Origin: JAPUEK01 sp963815355
Lineage (GTDB): Bacteria > Pseudomonadota > Alphaproteobacteria > Rhodobacterales > Rhodobacteraceae
Length of the DNA stretch: 64,000 nucleotides
NCBI GenBank assembly: GCA_963815355.1
Contig: CAWFGJ010000005.1
Span: forward strand, 124,001-188,000
Direction: 5' to 3'
A model generated the notes under the pieces. That model did no database searches. It saw only the letters and a list, made by a program, of their open reading frames with translations, and had not been told where the DNA came from. Positions 51,254 through 58,719 of the stretch are shown in pieces. Numbering within the stretch: the first letter of the stretch is position 1; each line of letters starts with the position of its first letter. Position numbers and translations under genes: made by a program.

Positions 51254-52786
51254 ATGGGCGAAGTTCGGGTAAGATCAGGGCGGCAAGCACGGCAGACAGA
51301 GCGGGCACAAAAAGGCGGAGGCATGGGCCGCCCCTATATTGTCCGCAACATCCCGACCTATGACATTCTGTCCGAGGAAAACCTGCGTAAGGTAGAGGCA
51401 GCGGCAGACCGCATTCTGGCTGAAACGGGTATCGAATTTCGCGACGACCCAGAGGCGCTGGAACTGTGGCGCAAGGCCGGTGCCAAGGTTCAGGGATTGC
51501 TTGTCAAGTTTGAGCCCGGCCTTTTGCGTGAGGTCTTGCGGACGGCCCCGGCGCAGTTCACCCAGCACGCCCGCAACCCTGCGAATTCCGTAGAAATCGG
51601 CGGCAAGTCGGTGGTCTTTGCGCCCGCCTACGGCAGTCCCTTTGTGATGGATCTCGACCGGGGGCGTCGGTTTGGCACGCTGGAAGACTTTCACAATTTC
51701 ATCAAACTCGCGCAGTCTTCGCCAAACTTTCATCACTCGGGCGGGACGATCTGTGAACCGACCGACATTCCGGTCAACAAGCGCCACCTCGATATGGTCT
51801 TGGCCCACATGACGCTTTCGGATCGCCCCTTTATGGGGTCGGTCACCGCCGAAGACCGGTCCGAGGACACGATAGAGATGTCGCGGATTCTGTTCGGCGC
51901 AGACTTTGTCGACCAAAATTGCGTGATCTTGGGCAATGTGAATGTGAACTCACCACTGGTCTGGGACGGCACGATGACCCGCAGCCTGCGTGCCTATGCG
52001 CGCGCCAATCAGGCCGCGGTGGTGGTGCCCTTTATCCTTGGCGGTGCAATGGGGCCCGTCACAAGCGCGGGCGGCATCGCGCAATCCTTGGCCGAGACGA
52101 TGGCTGGTTGCGCGCTGACCCAGTTGGAACGGCCCGGCGCGCCGGTGATTTTCGGCAACTTTCTGTCGTCGATGTCGCTGCGGTCCGGCTCGCCCACCTT
52201 TGGCACACCGGAACCTGCAATCGGGTCAATGGTGATCGGCCAGTTGGCGCGGCGGTTGAACTTGCCTTTGCGCTGCTCAGGCAATTTCACCACCTCCAAA
52301 CTGCCCGATGGCCAAGCGATGATGGAAGGCACCATGTCCATGCTGGCGGCAATCCATTGCGGTGCCAATTTCATCCTGCATTCGGCCGGCTTCCTCGATG
52401 GGCTGCTGAGCATGTCTTACGAGAAATTCATGCTGGATGCCGACCTCTGCGGGGCACTGCACAGCTACCTCGATGGGGTCAAGATCGACGATGACCAATT
52501 GGCCGTTGAGGCCTTTGCCGAAGTCGGCCCGGGCAATCATTTCTTTGGCTGCGCGCACACGCTGGCCCATTACGAGACCGCGTTCTGGGACAGCGACTTG
52601 TCCGACAATGAACCGTTCGAGAAATGGGAGGCGGCGGGCTCGACCGATGCCGCGACCCGCGCAAATCTGCTTTGGAAAAAACGGCTGGCCGAATTTGAAG
52701 CACCCAAACTGGACGAGGGGCTGCGGGACGGGCTCAATGATTTTGTCAGCGCGCGCAAGGCATCCGTGGCCGACGCTTGGTATTGA
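51254..52786 (+). CDS. Trimethylamine methyltransferase (MttB) family protein, non-pyrrolysine
   Basis: MttB-family proteins move a methyl group from a quaternary or tertiary amine to a corrinoid protein. The product is 510 residues, one uninterrupted frame, so the in-frame UAG (pyrrolysine) of archaeal MttB is absent; non-pyrrolysine relatives such as MtgB act on glycine betaine. Segments such as FAEVGPGNHFFGCAHTL near residue 430 fit the family C-terminus. The ATG at 51254 has GGGGAGGAC upstream. No corrinoid protein gene (MtbC-like) is adjacent, so the substrate is open. Confidence 0.85.
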   Translation: MGEVRVRSGRQARQTERAQKGGGMGRPYIVRNIPTYDILSEENLRKVEAAADRILAETGIEFRDDPEALELWRKAGAKVQGLLVKFEPGLLREVLRTAPAQFTQHARNPANSVEIGGKSVVFAPAYGSPFVMDLDRGRRFGTLEDFHNFIKLAQSSPNFHHSGGTICEPTDIPVNKRHLDMVLAHMTLSDRPFMGSVTAEDRSEDTIEMSRILFGADFVDQNCVILGNVNVNSPLVWDGTMTRSLRAYARANQAAVVVPFILGGAMGPVTSAGGIAQSLAETMAGCALTQLERPGAPVIFGNFLSSMSLRSGSPTFGTPEPAIGSMVIGQLARRLNLPLRCSGNFTTSKLPDGQAMMEGTMSMLAAIHCGANFILHSAGFLDGLLSMSYEKFMLDADLCGALHSYLDGVKIDDDQLAVEAFAEVGPGNHFFGCAHTLAHYETAFWDSDLSDNEPFEKWEAAGSTDAATRANLLWKKRLAEFEAPKLDEGLRDGLNDFVSARKASVADAWY

Positions 52787-52818
52787 GCGACCGCGGCGCT
52801 TTTACGGAAAACCTGCGC

Positions 52819-53283
52819 TTAGCTGCGCAGGCCCGTTTCCTGCAGCAGACCCCGCCGCTTAGCCTCATAGTAATAGCCCTTTGCATACCACATGACCGCC
52901 CGGTCTTGGCTGCCGTCCGCAACCAACCAGGCGCCGCGCAGGTATTTTCCCGCATAGTGCAGGTTTGTTTCGGCATCCAGCAGGCCCGAATCCGGCCCCT
53001 CATAGCCCATGGTCCGGGCCGTCTGGGGCACGATCTGCATCAGCCCGTAATAAGGCCCGTTGCGTGCACCGGGGTTGTAGTCACTTTCGCGCTTTATCAC
53101 CCGATGCATCAGGCTTTCCGGAATCCCGTGGATGTTGGACCATTTCTTGATCAGCGCGCGCATCTGCGGGGTCTCGCCGGGGTGGAGATTGCCGTGCGAA
53201 CTCACAGCCTCGCGCGGCACACCGCCACAGGCACTCAGGGTGGTGGCAAGGCAAAGCCCAATCATGGCGCGGCGAGAATGCAT
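52819..53283 (-). CDS. Lipoprotein lytic transglycosylase (SLT domain)
   Basis: It cleaves the glycan strand of peptidoglycan. The product is 154 residues. A lipobox TTLSAC gives the lipid-anchored C19. The SLT domain has the catalytic glutamate E66 in KRESDYNPGARNG and the hallmark GLMQIVPQTARTMGY; YAGKYLRGAW follows. It converges with the MttB-family gene (gap 32 bases) and is divergent from the response regulator gene. Confidence 0.9.
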   Translation of the reverse strand: MHSRRAMIGLCLATTLSACGGVPREAVSSHGNLHPGETPQMRALIKKWSNIHGIPESLMHRVIKRESDYNPGARNGPYYGLMQIVPQTARTMGYEGPDSGLLDAETNLHYAGKYLRGAWLVADGSQDRAVMWYAKGYYYEAKRRGLLQETGLRS

Positions 53284-53447
53284 CTTGGTCCCTCAAGTGA
53301 TTTTGGCTCTTTTAGGCAAGCCATTCTCGGCGGGAAAGGGGTCAGGGCGGGGATCGGCGGAATTGCGACTTAAGATGTGGTGGCCAATGGCGCAGGCTTT
53401 GCTAGGCTGGTCCGACGTCATTGTGATCAACGAAAGGGAAACCGCGC

Positions 53448-54137
53448 GTGGCAGAGCCTCTGGCCAGACGGGAACATGCGATGCAACGCGCGCTGATCGT
53501 GGACGACCACCCGCTTTTTTGTGATGCCATTTCCATGACGCTGAAGGTCGCGGCGGGGCTTTCGGTGGTCGAAACCGTAGGCAGGCTTGAGGATGCCTGC
53601 GCGCTGCTGGAACGGGTGCCCCTACCCGACATCGTGGTGCTGGACCTGCATCTACCGGATGTGGATGGGTTGGACGGGTTGATGCGGCTGCGTCTGGTCG
53701 CACCAACGGTTCCCATTCTGGTGGTCTCTTCGCTTGCCGATAACCGCGTCATCGCGGCGGCACTGCGGGCAGGGGCAATCGGCTTTGTCCCCAAACATTC
53801 CCACCGCGAGATATACCGGGCCGCCTTGATGGCCGTGCAAGCGGGGCGGGTCTATCTGCCAGACGGGTTCGAGCCCTTGCCCGAAGCGGCTGAGACGGGG
53901 GCCGAGGCCGCCGCCGCGCGGCTTTCTCTGTTGACCCGTCAGCAGGCACGGATCTTGCAACTGGTCTGTGAGGGCAAGCTGAACAAACAAATCGCCTATG
54001 AGCTGAGCATCGCGGAAACCACCGTAAAGGCCCATGTCACCGCAATCATGCGCAAACTTGGGGTGATGAGCCGAACGCAAGCAGTGTTGATCGCCAAACA
54101 GGTCAGCTTTGCCTCGATCTTGCCGGATGGGGCGTAA
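53448..54137 (+). CDS. Two-component response regulator, NarL/LuxR type
   Basis: The product is 229 residues. The receiver domain (about 12-130) has acidic residues D19-D20 and the phosphate-acceptor D66 (VVLDLHLPDVDG). A short linker leads to a LuxR-type helix-turn-helix at about 165-225 (LTRQQARILQLVCEG, then AETTVKAHVTAIMRKLGV). The GTG at 53448 has AAGGGA upstream; the ATG at 53481 is an alternative. Its stop overlaps the FIST gene start by one base (TAATG). It is the DNA-binding output of the three-gene signalling operon that runs into the cox genes. Confidence 0.92.
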   Translation: MAEPLARREHAMQRALIVDDHPLFCDAISMTLKVAAGLSVVETVGRLEDACALLERVPLPDIVVLDLHLPDVDGLDGLMRLRLVAPTVPILVVSSLADNRVIAAALRAGAIGFVPKHSHREIYRAALMAVQAGRVYLPDGFEPLPEAAETGAEAAAARLSLLTRQQARILQLVCEGKLNKQIAYELSIAETTVKAHVTAIMRKLGVMSRTQAVLIAKQVSFASILPDGA

Positions 54138-55285
54138 TGCAGACGCCCAACCCACATCAGGCCCTGTTTGCTACGGCCTCGGCGCCAGCAAACGCGCCGG
54201 ATATTGCGCTGCAACTGGCCAATGACCTCGGGCATGGCCCCTTTTCGGCGATCTTTATCTTCGTGTCGCCAGAGGCGGATCTGTCCGCCCTCGCCCTGTC
54301 GCTGGAAAAGGTGTTCGGCACCACCCCCGTGATCGGCTGCACCACCGCGGGCGAGATCTCGGCGCAGGGCTATACCGAAGGCGAGGTTGTGGCGATCGCC
54401 CTGCCGCAATCGATGTTTGTCGTGGCCCCGTTGCTTATCGAAGACCTCGGCGCAATCGAGCCACAAGACCTGATCGGGCAACTGATCCGTGGTCGCCAGT
54501 CCTTGGCCCAGATGCAGCCCGACTGGGAAGGGGAGTTCGCCTTTCTGGTCGTGGATGGATTGTCGGTCCGCGAAGATGACCTGACCGCGACCTTGGCGCG
54601 CGGCTTGGGGCCGGTGCCGCTGTTTGGCGGCTCGGCGGGGGATGGCACGCGGTTTCAGCAAACCTTCGTGCTGGCCAACGGCCGGTTTTTGCAAAATGCC
54701 GCCGTCGTGACACTTGTCCGCACCGCCGCACGCGTGCAGGTCTTTAGCATCGACCATCTCCGCCCGACCACCCGTCGCATGGTGGTGACAGAGGCAGACC
54801 CGGCGCGGCGCATTGTGCGCCAGATCAATGCCGAACCTGCCGCGCGGGAATATGCTCGCATCTTGGGCAAAGATCCGGGCCAACTGACGCCCTTCACCTT
54901 TGCCGCCCATCCGTTGGTGGTGCGCATCGGTGGCGCGCATCATGTTCGGGCGATCCAGCAGGTCGGGCCTGATGGCGATCTGGTGTTCTTTTCGGCCATC
55001 AGCGAAGGGGTCGTGCTCACCCTCGCAGAACCCGATGACATGGCCGAGCATCTGCATCAGGCCCTTGCCAAATTGGCTGGCACAGGCGCCGCGCCGTCCA
55101 TTTTTGCCTGTGATTGCATCCTGCGGCGACTAGAGGCGACCGAAAAGCAAAAGGTGGGCGCCATCTCTGACCTGTTGCGCCGCTACAGGGTGCAGGGCTT
55201 TTCCACCTACGGCGAGCAATTCAACGCCATGCATGTGAACCAAACCATGACCGGGGTGGCGCTTTACCCGCCAGCGTCCCAATGA
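54137..55285 (+). CDS. FIST-domain sensory protein, NosP-like
   Basis: The product is 382 residues with an N-terminal FIST domain (about 37-225; GCTTAGEISAQGY and LFGGSAGDGT) and a C-terminal FIST_C domain (about 225-365; GFSTYGEQFNAMHVNQTMTG). FIST proteins are signal-sensing partners of kinases; in Pseudomonas aeruginosa the FIST protein NosP binds heme and nitric oxide and is encoded with the kinase NahK. This gene has the same adjacency: it overlaps the hybrid kinase by four bases. Which histidine would bind heme is not clear from the sequence, so gas sensing is an inference. The family call is firm. Confidence 0.88.
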   Translation: MQTPNPHQALFATASAPANAPDIALQLANDLGHGPFSAIFIFVSPEADLSALALSLEKVFGTTPVIGCTTAGEISAQGYTEGEVVAIALPQSMFVVAPLLIEDLGAIEPQDLIGQLIRGRQSLAQMQPDWEGEFAFLVVDGLSVREDDLTATLARGLGPVPLFGGSAGDGTRFQQTFVLANGRFLQNAAVVTLVRTAARVQVFSIDHLRPTTRRMVVTEADPARRIVRQINAEPAAREYARILGKDPGQLTPFTFAAHPLVVRIGGAHHVRAIQQVGPDGDLVFFSAISEGVVLTLAEPDDMAEHLHQALAKLAGTGAAPSIFACDCILRRLEATEKQKVGAISDLLRRYRVQGFSTYGEQFNAMHVNQTMTGVALYPPASQ

Positions 55286-57516
55286 GCGGGCAACAAGGTG
55301 AAGACACCCTGATCAATCCCGCCGATCCCCCGGACCGGCAGCGCGAAAAGCTGTTGACCATCGCGCGGGTCTTGATGCGCCGGGTAGAGCAGATCACCGA
55401 TGACGGCGGGGCCGCCTATGCGCAATTCCAACGCGCGGCGATGCTGGAAGATCAGGTCAGCCTGCGCATGCGGGAACTGGAGCGCACGGTTGATTTGCTG
55501 AACGCCTCCAACGCCGCCCTTGAGGCTGCAAACCGCGAAACCGAAATCGCGCGCACCAATCTCGCCATGGCTATTGAGACGGTGCAAGAAGGGTTTGGCC
55601 TGTTCGATGCCAAAGACGTTCTGGTCCTGTGCAACTCTCGCTTCGGGATGCATATGTCCGATGTCCAACCGCAAATCGCACCCGGCCTGCACTTTGACAC
55701 CTACGTCGATCTGGTCAGCCGCTCTACCAGCCTGACATTGCCGGACGGGATGCAGCCCGAGGCTTGGGCCGTGGCGCGAAAACGCCGGCACGCCGACCAG
55801 CATGTCATCTTCAACGTGCAGATGAAGCGCGATCATTGGGTTCAGGTCAGCGAGCATCGCACCGAAGACGGCGGTACGGTGATCCTTCAGACCGATGTGA
55901 CCGACATCATCCGGATAGAGCGCAGTGAACGCGGGCGGTTGCTGGATGATCAGGCGCGGATGATCCGGGCGACACTGGACCATCTGGAGCAGGGGGTCTG
56001 GATCTTCGATTCCGGCGGCCAGCTTGCGGGTTGGAATGCCCGCCTCGGGGGGCTTTTGCCCATCGTTCTGCCCCGCCTGCGCCTTGGCGCGTCAGCGGAA
56101 CGGCTTGTTGCGCGCATTTGCGAAGACAGCGACCTGACCGGAATCGACCGGCGCGCCTTGACCGACTGGATGGAGGGGCACCACGGCCGCGCCCCGATCC
56201 GTTTTGAGGTGGCGCGCCGTCGAGATGGGCAGGTTGTCACGGTCTTTGCGCAGGAACTGCCCGACGGTGGCTTTGTGATGAGCTTTGTCGATGTGACGAC
56301 CGAGCGCCGCGCGGGCGAGGCGTTGCAGCGCGCCAAAGATACGCTAGAGGCGCGCGTCGTTGACCGGACGCTCGAACTAGAGGACGCGCTGGATCAGGCA
56401 GAGCGGGCGAACGCCGGGCGGTCCCGCTTTGTCGCCGCCGCCAGCCATGATCTTTTGCAGCCGCTGTCTGCGGCCAAACTGTTTTTGTCGTCGGTTCCAG
56501 AAGACAGCCTGCCGCCGCAGACCGCAGAGGCGCTTTCCAAGGCCCAAAATGCGCTCTTGTCGGTTGAGGGGATTGTCGAGGCGCTGTTGGATATCTCACG
56601 GCTGGAAAGCGGGAAGGCGTCCTTGTCGGTCGGCCCCGTGCGACTGGACAGGCTTTTGCGACAACTGGTGCAGGAATTCTTGCCCGTCGCCGAGGCCAAG
56701 GGGCTACGCCTCCACTTGCGCGCGCCGCCGAACGTCATGGTCCAGTCAGACGCGACTTATCTGCGGCGGATCCTGCAAAACCTGATTGGCAACGCGATCC
56801 GCTACACGGACAAGGGTGGGGTGCTTGTGGCGGCGCGCATGCGGGGAAAAGCTGTGCTTCGGTTGGAGGTCTGGGATTCCGGTCTTGGGATCGCAGAAGA
56901 AGAACAAGACAACATTTTTAAGGAATTCCACCGTGTCGCCGCGCGCGCTTCCGCGTCAGAAGGGCTGGGACTTGGCCTGGCGATTGTGGAACGTGCCTGC
57001 GCGCTTTTGGGCCATCCGCTTGCGTTGTATTCGCGATTGGGGCGGGGCAGCGTCTTCATGGTTCAGGTGCCTGTCCTTGACGCCCCCACCCAAATTGAGC
57101 CCGCAAGCCTTGGTGCGCGGGCGGATGTAGTGGGGGGCCAGATCGTGCTGCTGGTTGAGAACGACGCCGATCTGCGCCGGGCCCTTGTGCTCTTGTTGGA
57201 ACGCTGGGGGGCGGATGTGCTGGAAAGTGCGTCGGCAGAAGAAGCGCGCGCCTTGCTGGAAGAGCTTGGCATCTTTCCCGATCTGGTGATTGCCGATCAA
57301 CGCCTTGGACCGGGGGGCAGCGGGCTGGACCTGATCAAGGGCTTGCGGCACATGCGGCCGAACATGCCGGCCCGGTTGATCAGCGCGGACCGATCGGCGG
57401 CCTTGCATGCCGCGGCACAGGCGGCAGGGGTTGAAGTCTTGGTGAAACCTGTCGATCCGCAGCGGCTCCGGCATTTCATCGCCACCGCACCTGCGCCTAC
57501 GACCAAAGGTCCATAG
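55282..57516 (+). CDS. PAS hybrid sensor histidine kinase, NahK-like
   Basis: The product is 744 residues with no clear membrane segment, so it is probably cytoplasmic. Residues about 20-95 are coiled coil, then PAS-like domains at about 97-210 and 230-345. The phospho-acceptor H389 lies in AAASHDLLQPL, the ATPase has N500 (LQNLIGNAIRY), DSGLGI near 532 and GLGLGLAIV. A C-terminal receiver domain has D672 (VIADQRLG). Lack of a transmembrane sensor, a FIST partner and a hybrid layout fit NahK/ErcS'-type kinases. It overlaps the FIST gene by four bases (ATGA). The cognate regulator is probably the LuxR-type gene. Confidence 0.92.
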   Translation: MSGQQGEDTLINPADPPDRQREKLLTIARVLMRRVEQITDDGGAAYAQFQRAAMLEDQVSLRMRELERTVDLLNASNAALEAANRETEIARTNLAMAIETVQEGFGLFDAKDVLVLCNSRFGMHMSDVQPQIAPGLHFDTYVDLVSRSTSLTLPDGMQPEAWAVARKRRHADQHVIFNVQMKRDHWVQVSEHRTEDGGTVILQTDVTDIIRIERSERGRLLDDQARMIRATLDHLEQGVWIFDSGGQLAGWNARLGGLLPIVLPRLRLGASAERLVARICEDSDLTGIDRRALTDWMEGHHGRAPIRFEVARRRDGQVVTVFAQELPDGGFVMSFVDVTTERRAGEALQRAKDTLEARVVDRTLELEDALDQAERANAGRSRFVAAASHDLLQPLSAAKLFLSSVPEDSLPPQTAEALSKAQNALLSVEGIVEALLDISRLESGKASLSVGPVRLDRLLRQLVQEFLPVAEAKGLRLHLRAPPNVMVQSDATYLRRILQNLIGNAIRYTDKGGVLVAARMRGKAVLRLEVWDSGLGIAEEEQDNIFKEFHRVAARASASEGLGLGLAIVERACALLGHPLALYSRLGRGSVFMVQVPVLDAPTQIEPASLGARADVVGGQIVLLVENDADLRRALVLLLERWGADVLESASAEEARALLEELGIFPDLVIADQRLGPGGSGLDLIKGLRHMRPNMPARLISADRSAALHAAAQAAGVEVLVKPVDPQRLRHFIATAPAPTTKGP

Positions 57517-57568
57517 CAAGGCGGCGCGGATCTGACATAGGCTTTGAGTGGGATGGAGGATTTGACCT

Positions 57569-58096
57569 ATGCAACTTGCCGACAGCCGCGACATCAAGGC
57601 GCCGCCCGAAATCGTTTGGGCCGCCATTTTGAACCCCGAAGTCCTGAAGGTTTGCGTGCCGGGTTGCGAATCCATGACCGGCAGCGTCGAAGATGGGTTT
57701 GAGGCGGCGGTCGTCCAGAAGGTCGGCCCGGTCAAGGCGCGGTTCACCGGGGTCGTCAAGCTATCGGACATTGAGCCAGGCCGCGCCGTGACGATCAGCG
57801 GCGAGGGCAAGGGCGGGGCCGCCGGCTTTGCCAAAGGCGGCGCCAAGATTGACCTGACACCCATCGAGGGCGGCACCCGGCTGACCTACACGGTTGAGGC
57901 CAGCGTGGGCGGCAAGATCGCGCAGCTAGGCAGCCGGATCATCGAAGGATTTGCAAAGAAGATGGCGGATGAGTTTTTCGCCCGCTTTCAAGAGGCCGTA
58001 GAAGGCCCGGAAGAAGAAGCCCTGGCCGAAGCACCGGTCGAAGGCGAAGGCGAAGGCGGACCGAAAAAAGGTTGGTTCAAGCGGCTGCTGGGCTGA
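57569..58096 (+). CDS. coxG: CoxG family SRPBCC protein
   Basis: The product is 175 residues with an SRPBCC fold: PPEIVWAAILNPEVLKVCVPGCESM near the start and TPIEGGTRLTYTVEASVGGKIAQLGSR in the middle (here quoted in part). The C-terminus is acidic then basic (GPKKGWFKRLLG), which fits the membrane-recruiting role reported for CoxG. It starts 52 bases after the hybrid kinase and 86 bases before coxS, so the signalling operon could read into the cox genes. Confidence 0.88.
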   Translation: MQLADSRDIKAPPEIVWAAILNPEVLKVCVPGCESMTGSVEDGFEAAVVQKVGPVKARFTGVVKLSDIEPGRAVTISGEGKGGAAGFAKGGAKIDLTPIEGGTRLTYTVEASVGGKIAQLGSRIIEGFAKKMADEFFARFQEAVEGPEEEALAEAPVEGEGEGGPKKGWFKRLLG

Positions 58097-58182
58097 CCCG
58101 GCAAAGACCGGGCGGCGGCCAATAAACCGTGGCCAAAGAATTGAATGCACTCGATACCAAGGACGTTCCAAGGGAGGAAAAC

Positions 58183-58668
58183 ATGACGAAAGTCTCAATG
58201 ACGGTGAACGGAAAGCCCGTTTCCGGCGAGGTTGAGGGACGCACGCTTTTGGTGAATTTCCTGCGTGAGGGCCTTTCGCTGACCGGCACCCATGTCGGCT
58301 GTGACACCTCGCAATGCGGGGCCTGCGTTGTCCATGTGGATGGCAAAGCGGTCAAAAGCTGCACGGTCTTTGCGCTGGATGTGGCGGGCGCGCAGGTCCG
58401 CACGATTGAAGGCATGGCCAATGCCGATGGCACGCTTGGCACCCTGCAACAGGCATTCCAAGATCACCACGGCCTGCAATGTGGTTTTTGCACGCCGGGA
58501 ATGGTGATGTCCTCTGCAGCCCTTCTGGCCGAAAACCCCAAACCCACCGAGGGCGAAATCCGCCATTATCTTGAGGGTAACATTTGCCGCTGCACAGGCT
58601 ACCACAACATTATCAAGTCGGTGCTTGCCGCCTCTGGCCAAGACGCGGACGCAATAGCAGCTGAATAA
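58183..58668 (+). CDS. coxS: Molybdenum hydroxylase small (2Fe-2S) subunit, CoxS type
   Basis: It carries electrons from the molybdenum site. The product is 161 residues. The plant-type cluster uses C40, C45, C48 and C60 (GCDTSQCGAC), and the second cluster C100, C103, C135 and C137 (CGFCTPGM, then NICRCTGY). The ATG at 58183 has GGGAGG upstream; a longer frame starting 54 bases before lacks similarity. A small GC hairpin (CCCGG-N6-CCGGG) lies just after coxG. Gene order S-L-M is the form II layout. Confidence 0.94.
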   Translation: MTKVSMTVNGKPVSGEVEGRTLLVNFLREGLSLTGTHVGCDTSQCGACVVHVDGKAVKSCTVFALDVAGAQVRTIEGMANADGTLGTLQQAFQDHHGLQCGFCTPGMVMSSAALLAENPKPTEGEIRHYLEGNICRCTGYHNIIKSVLAASGQDADAIAAE

Positions 58669-58719
58669 TTTCAATGTCTTACGATGCGTCTATGACGTAT
58701 CGCTTCAAGGGAGGACGAC

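Noticed and set aside
51254..52786. Pyrrolysine-type MttB
   Set aside because: There is no in-frame UAG codon in the whole gene, so it is a non-pyrrolysine homolog.
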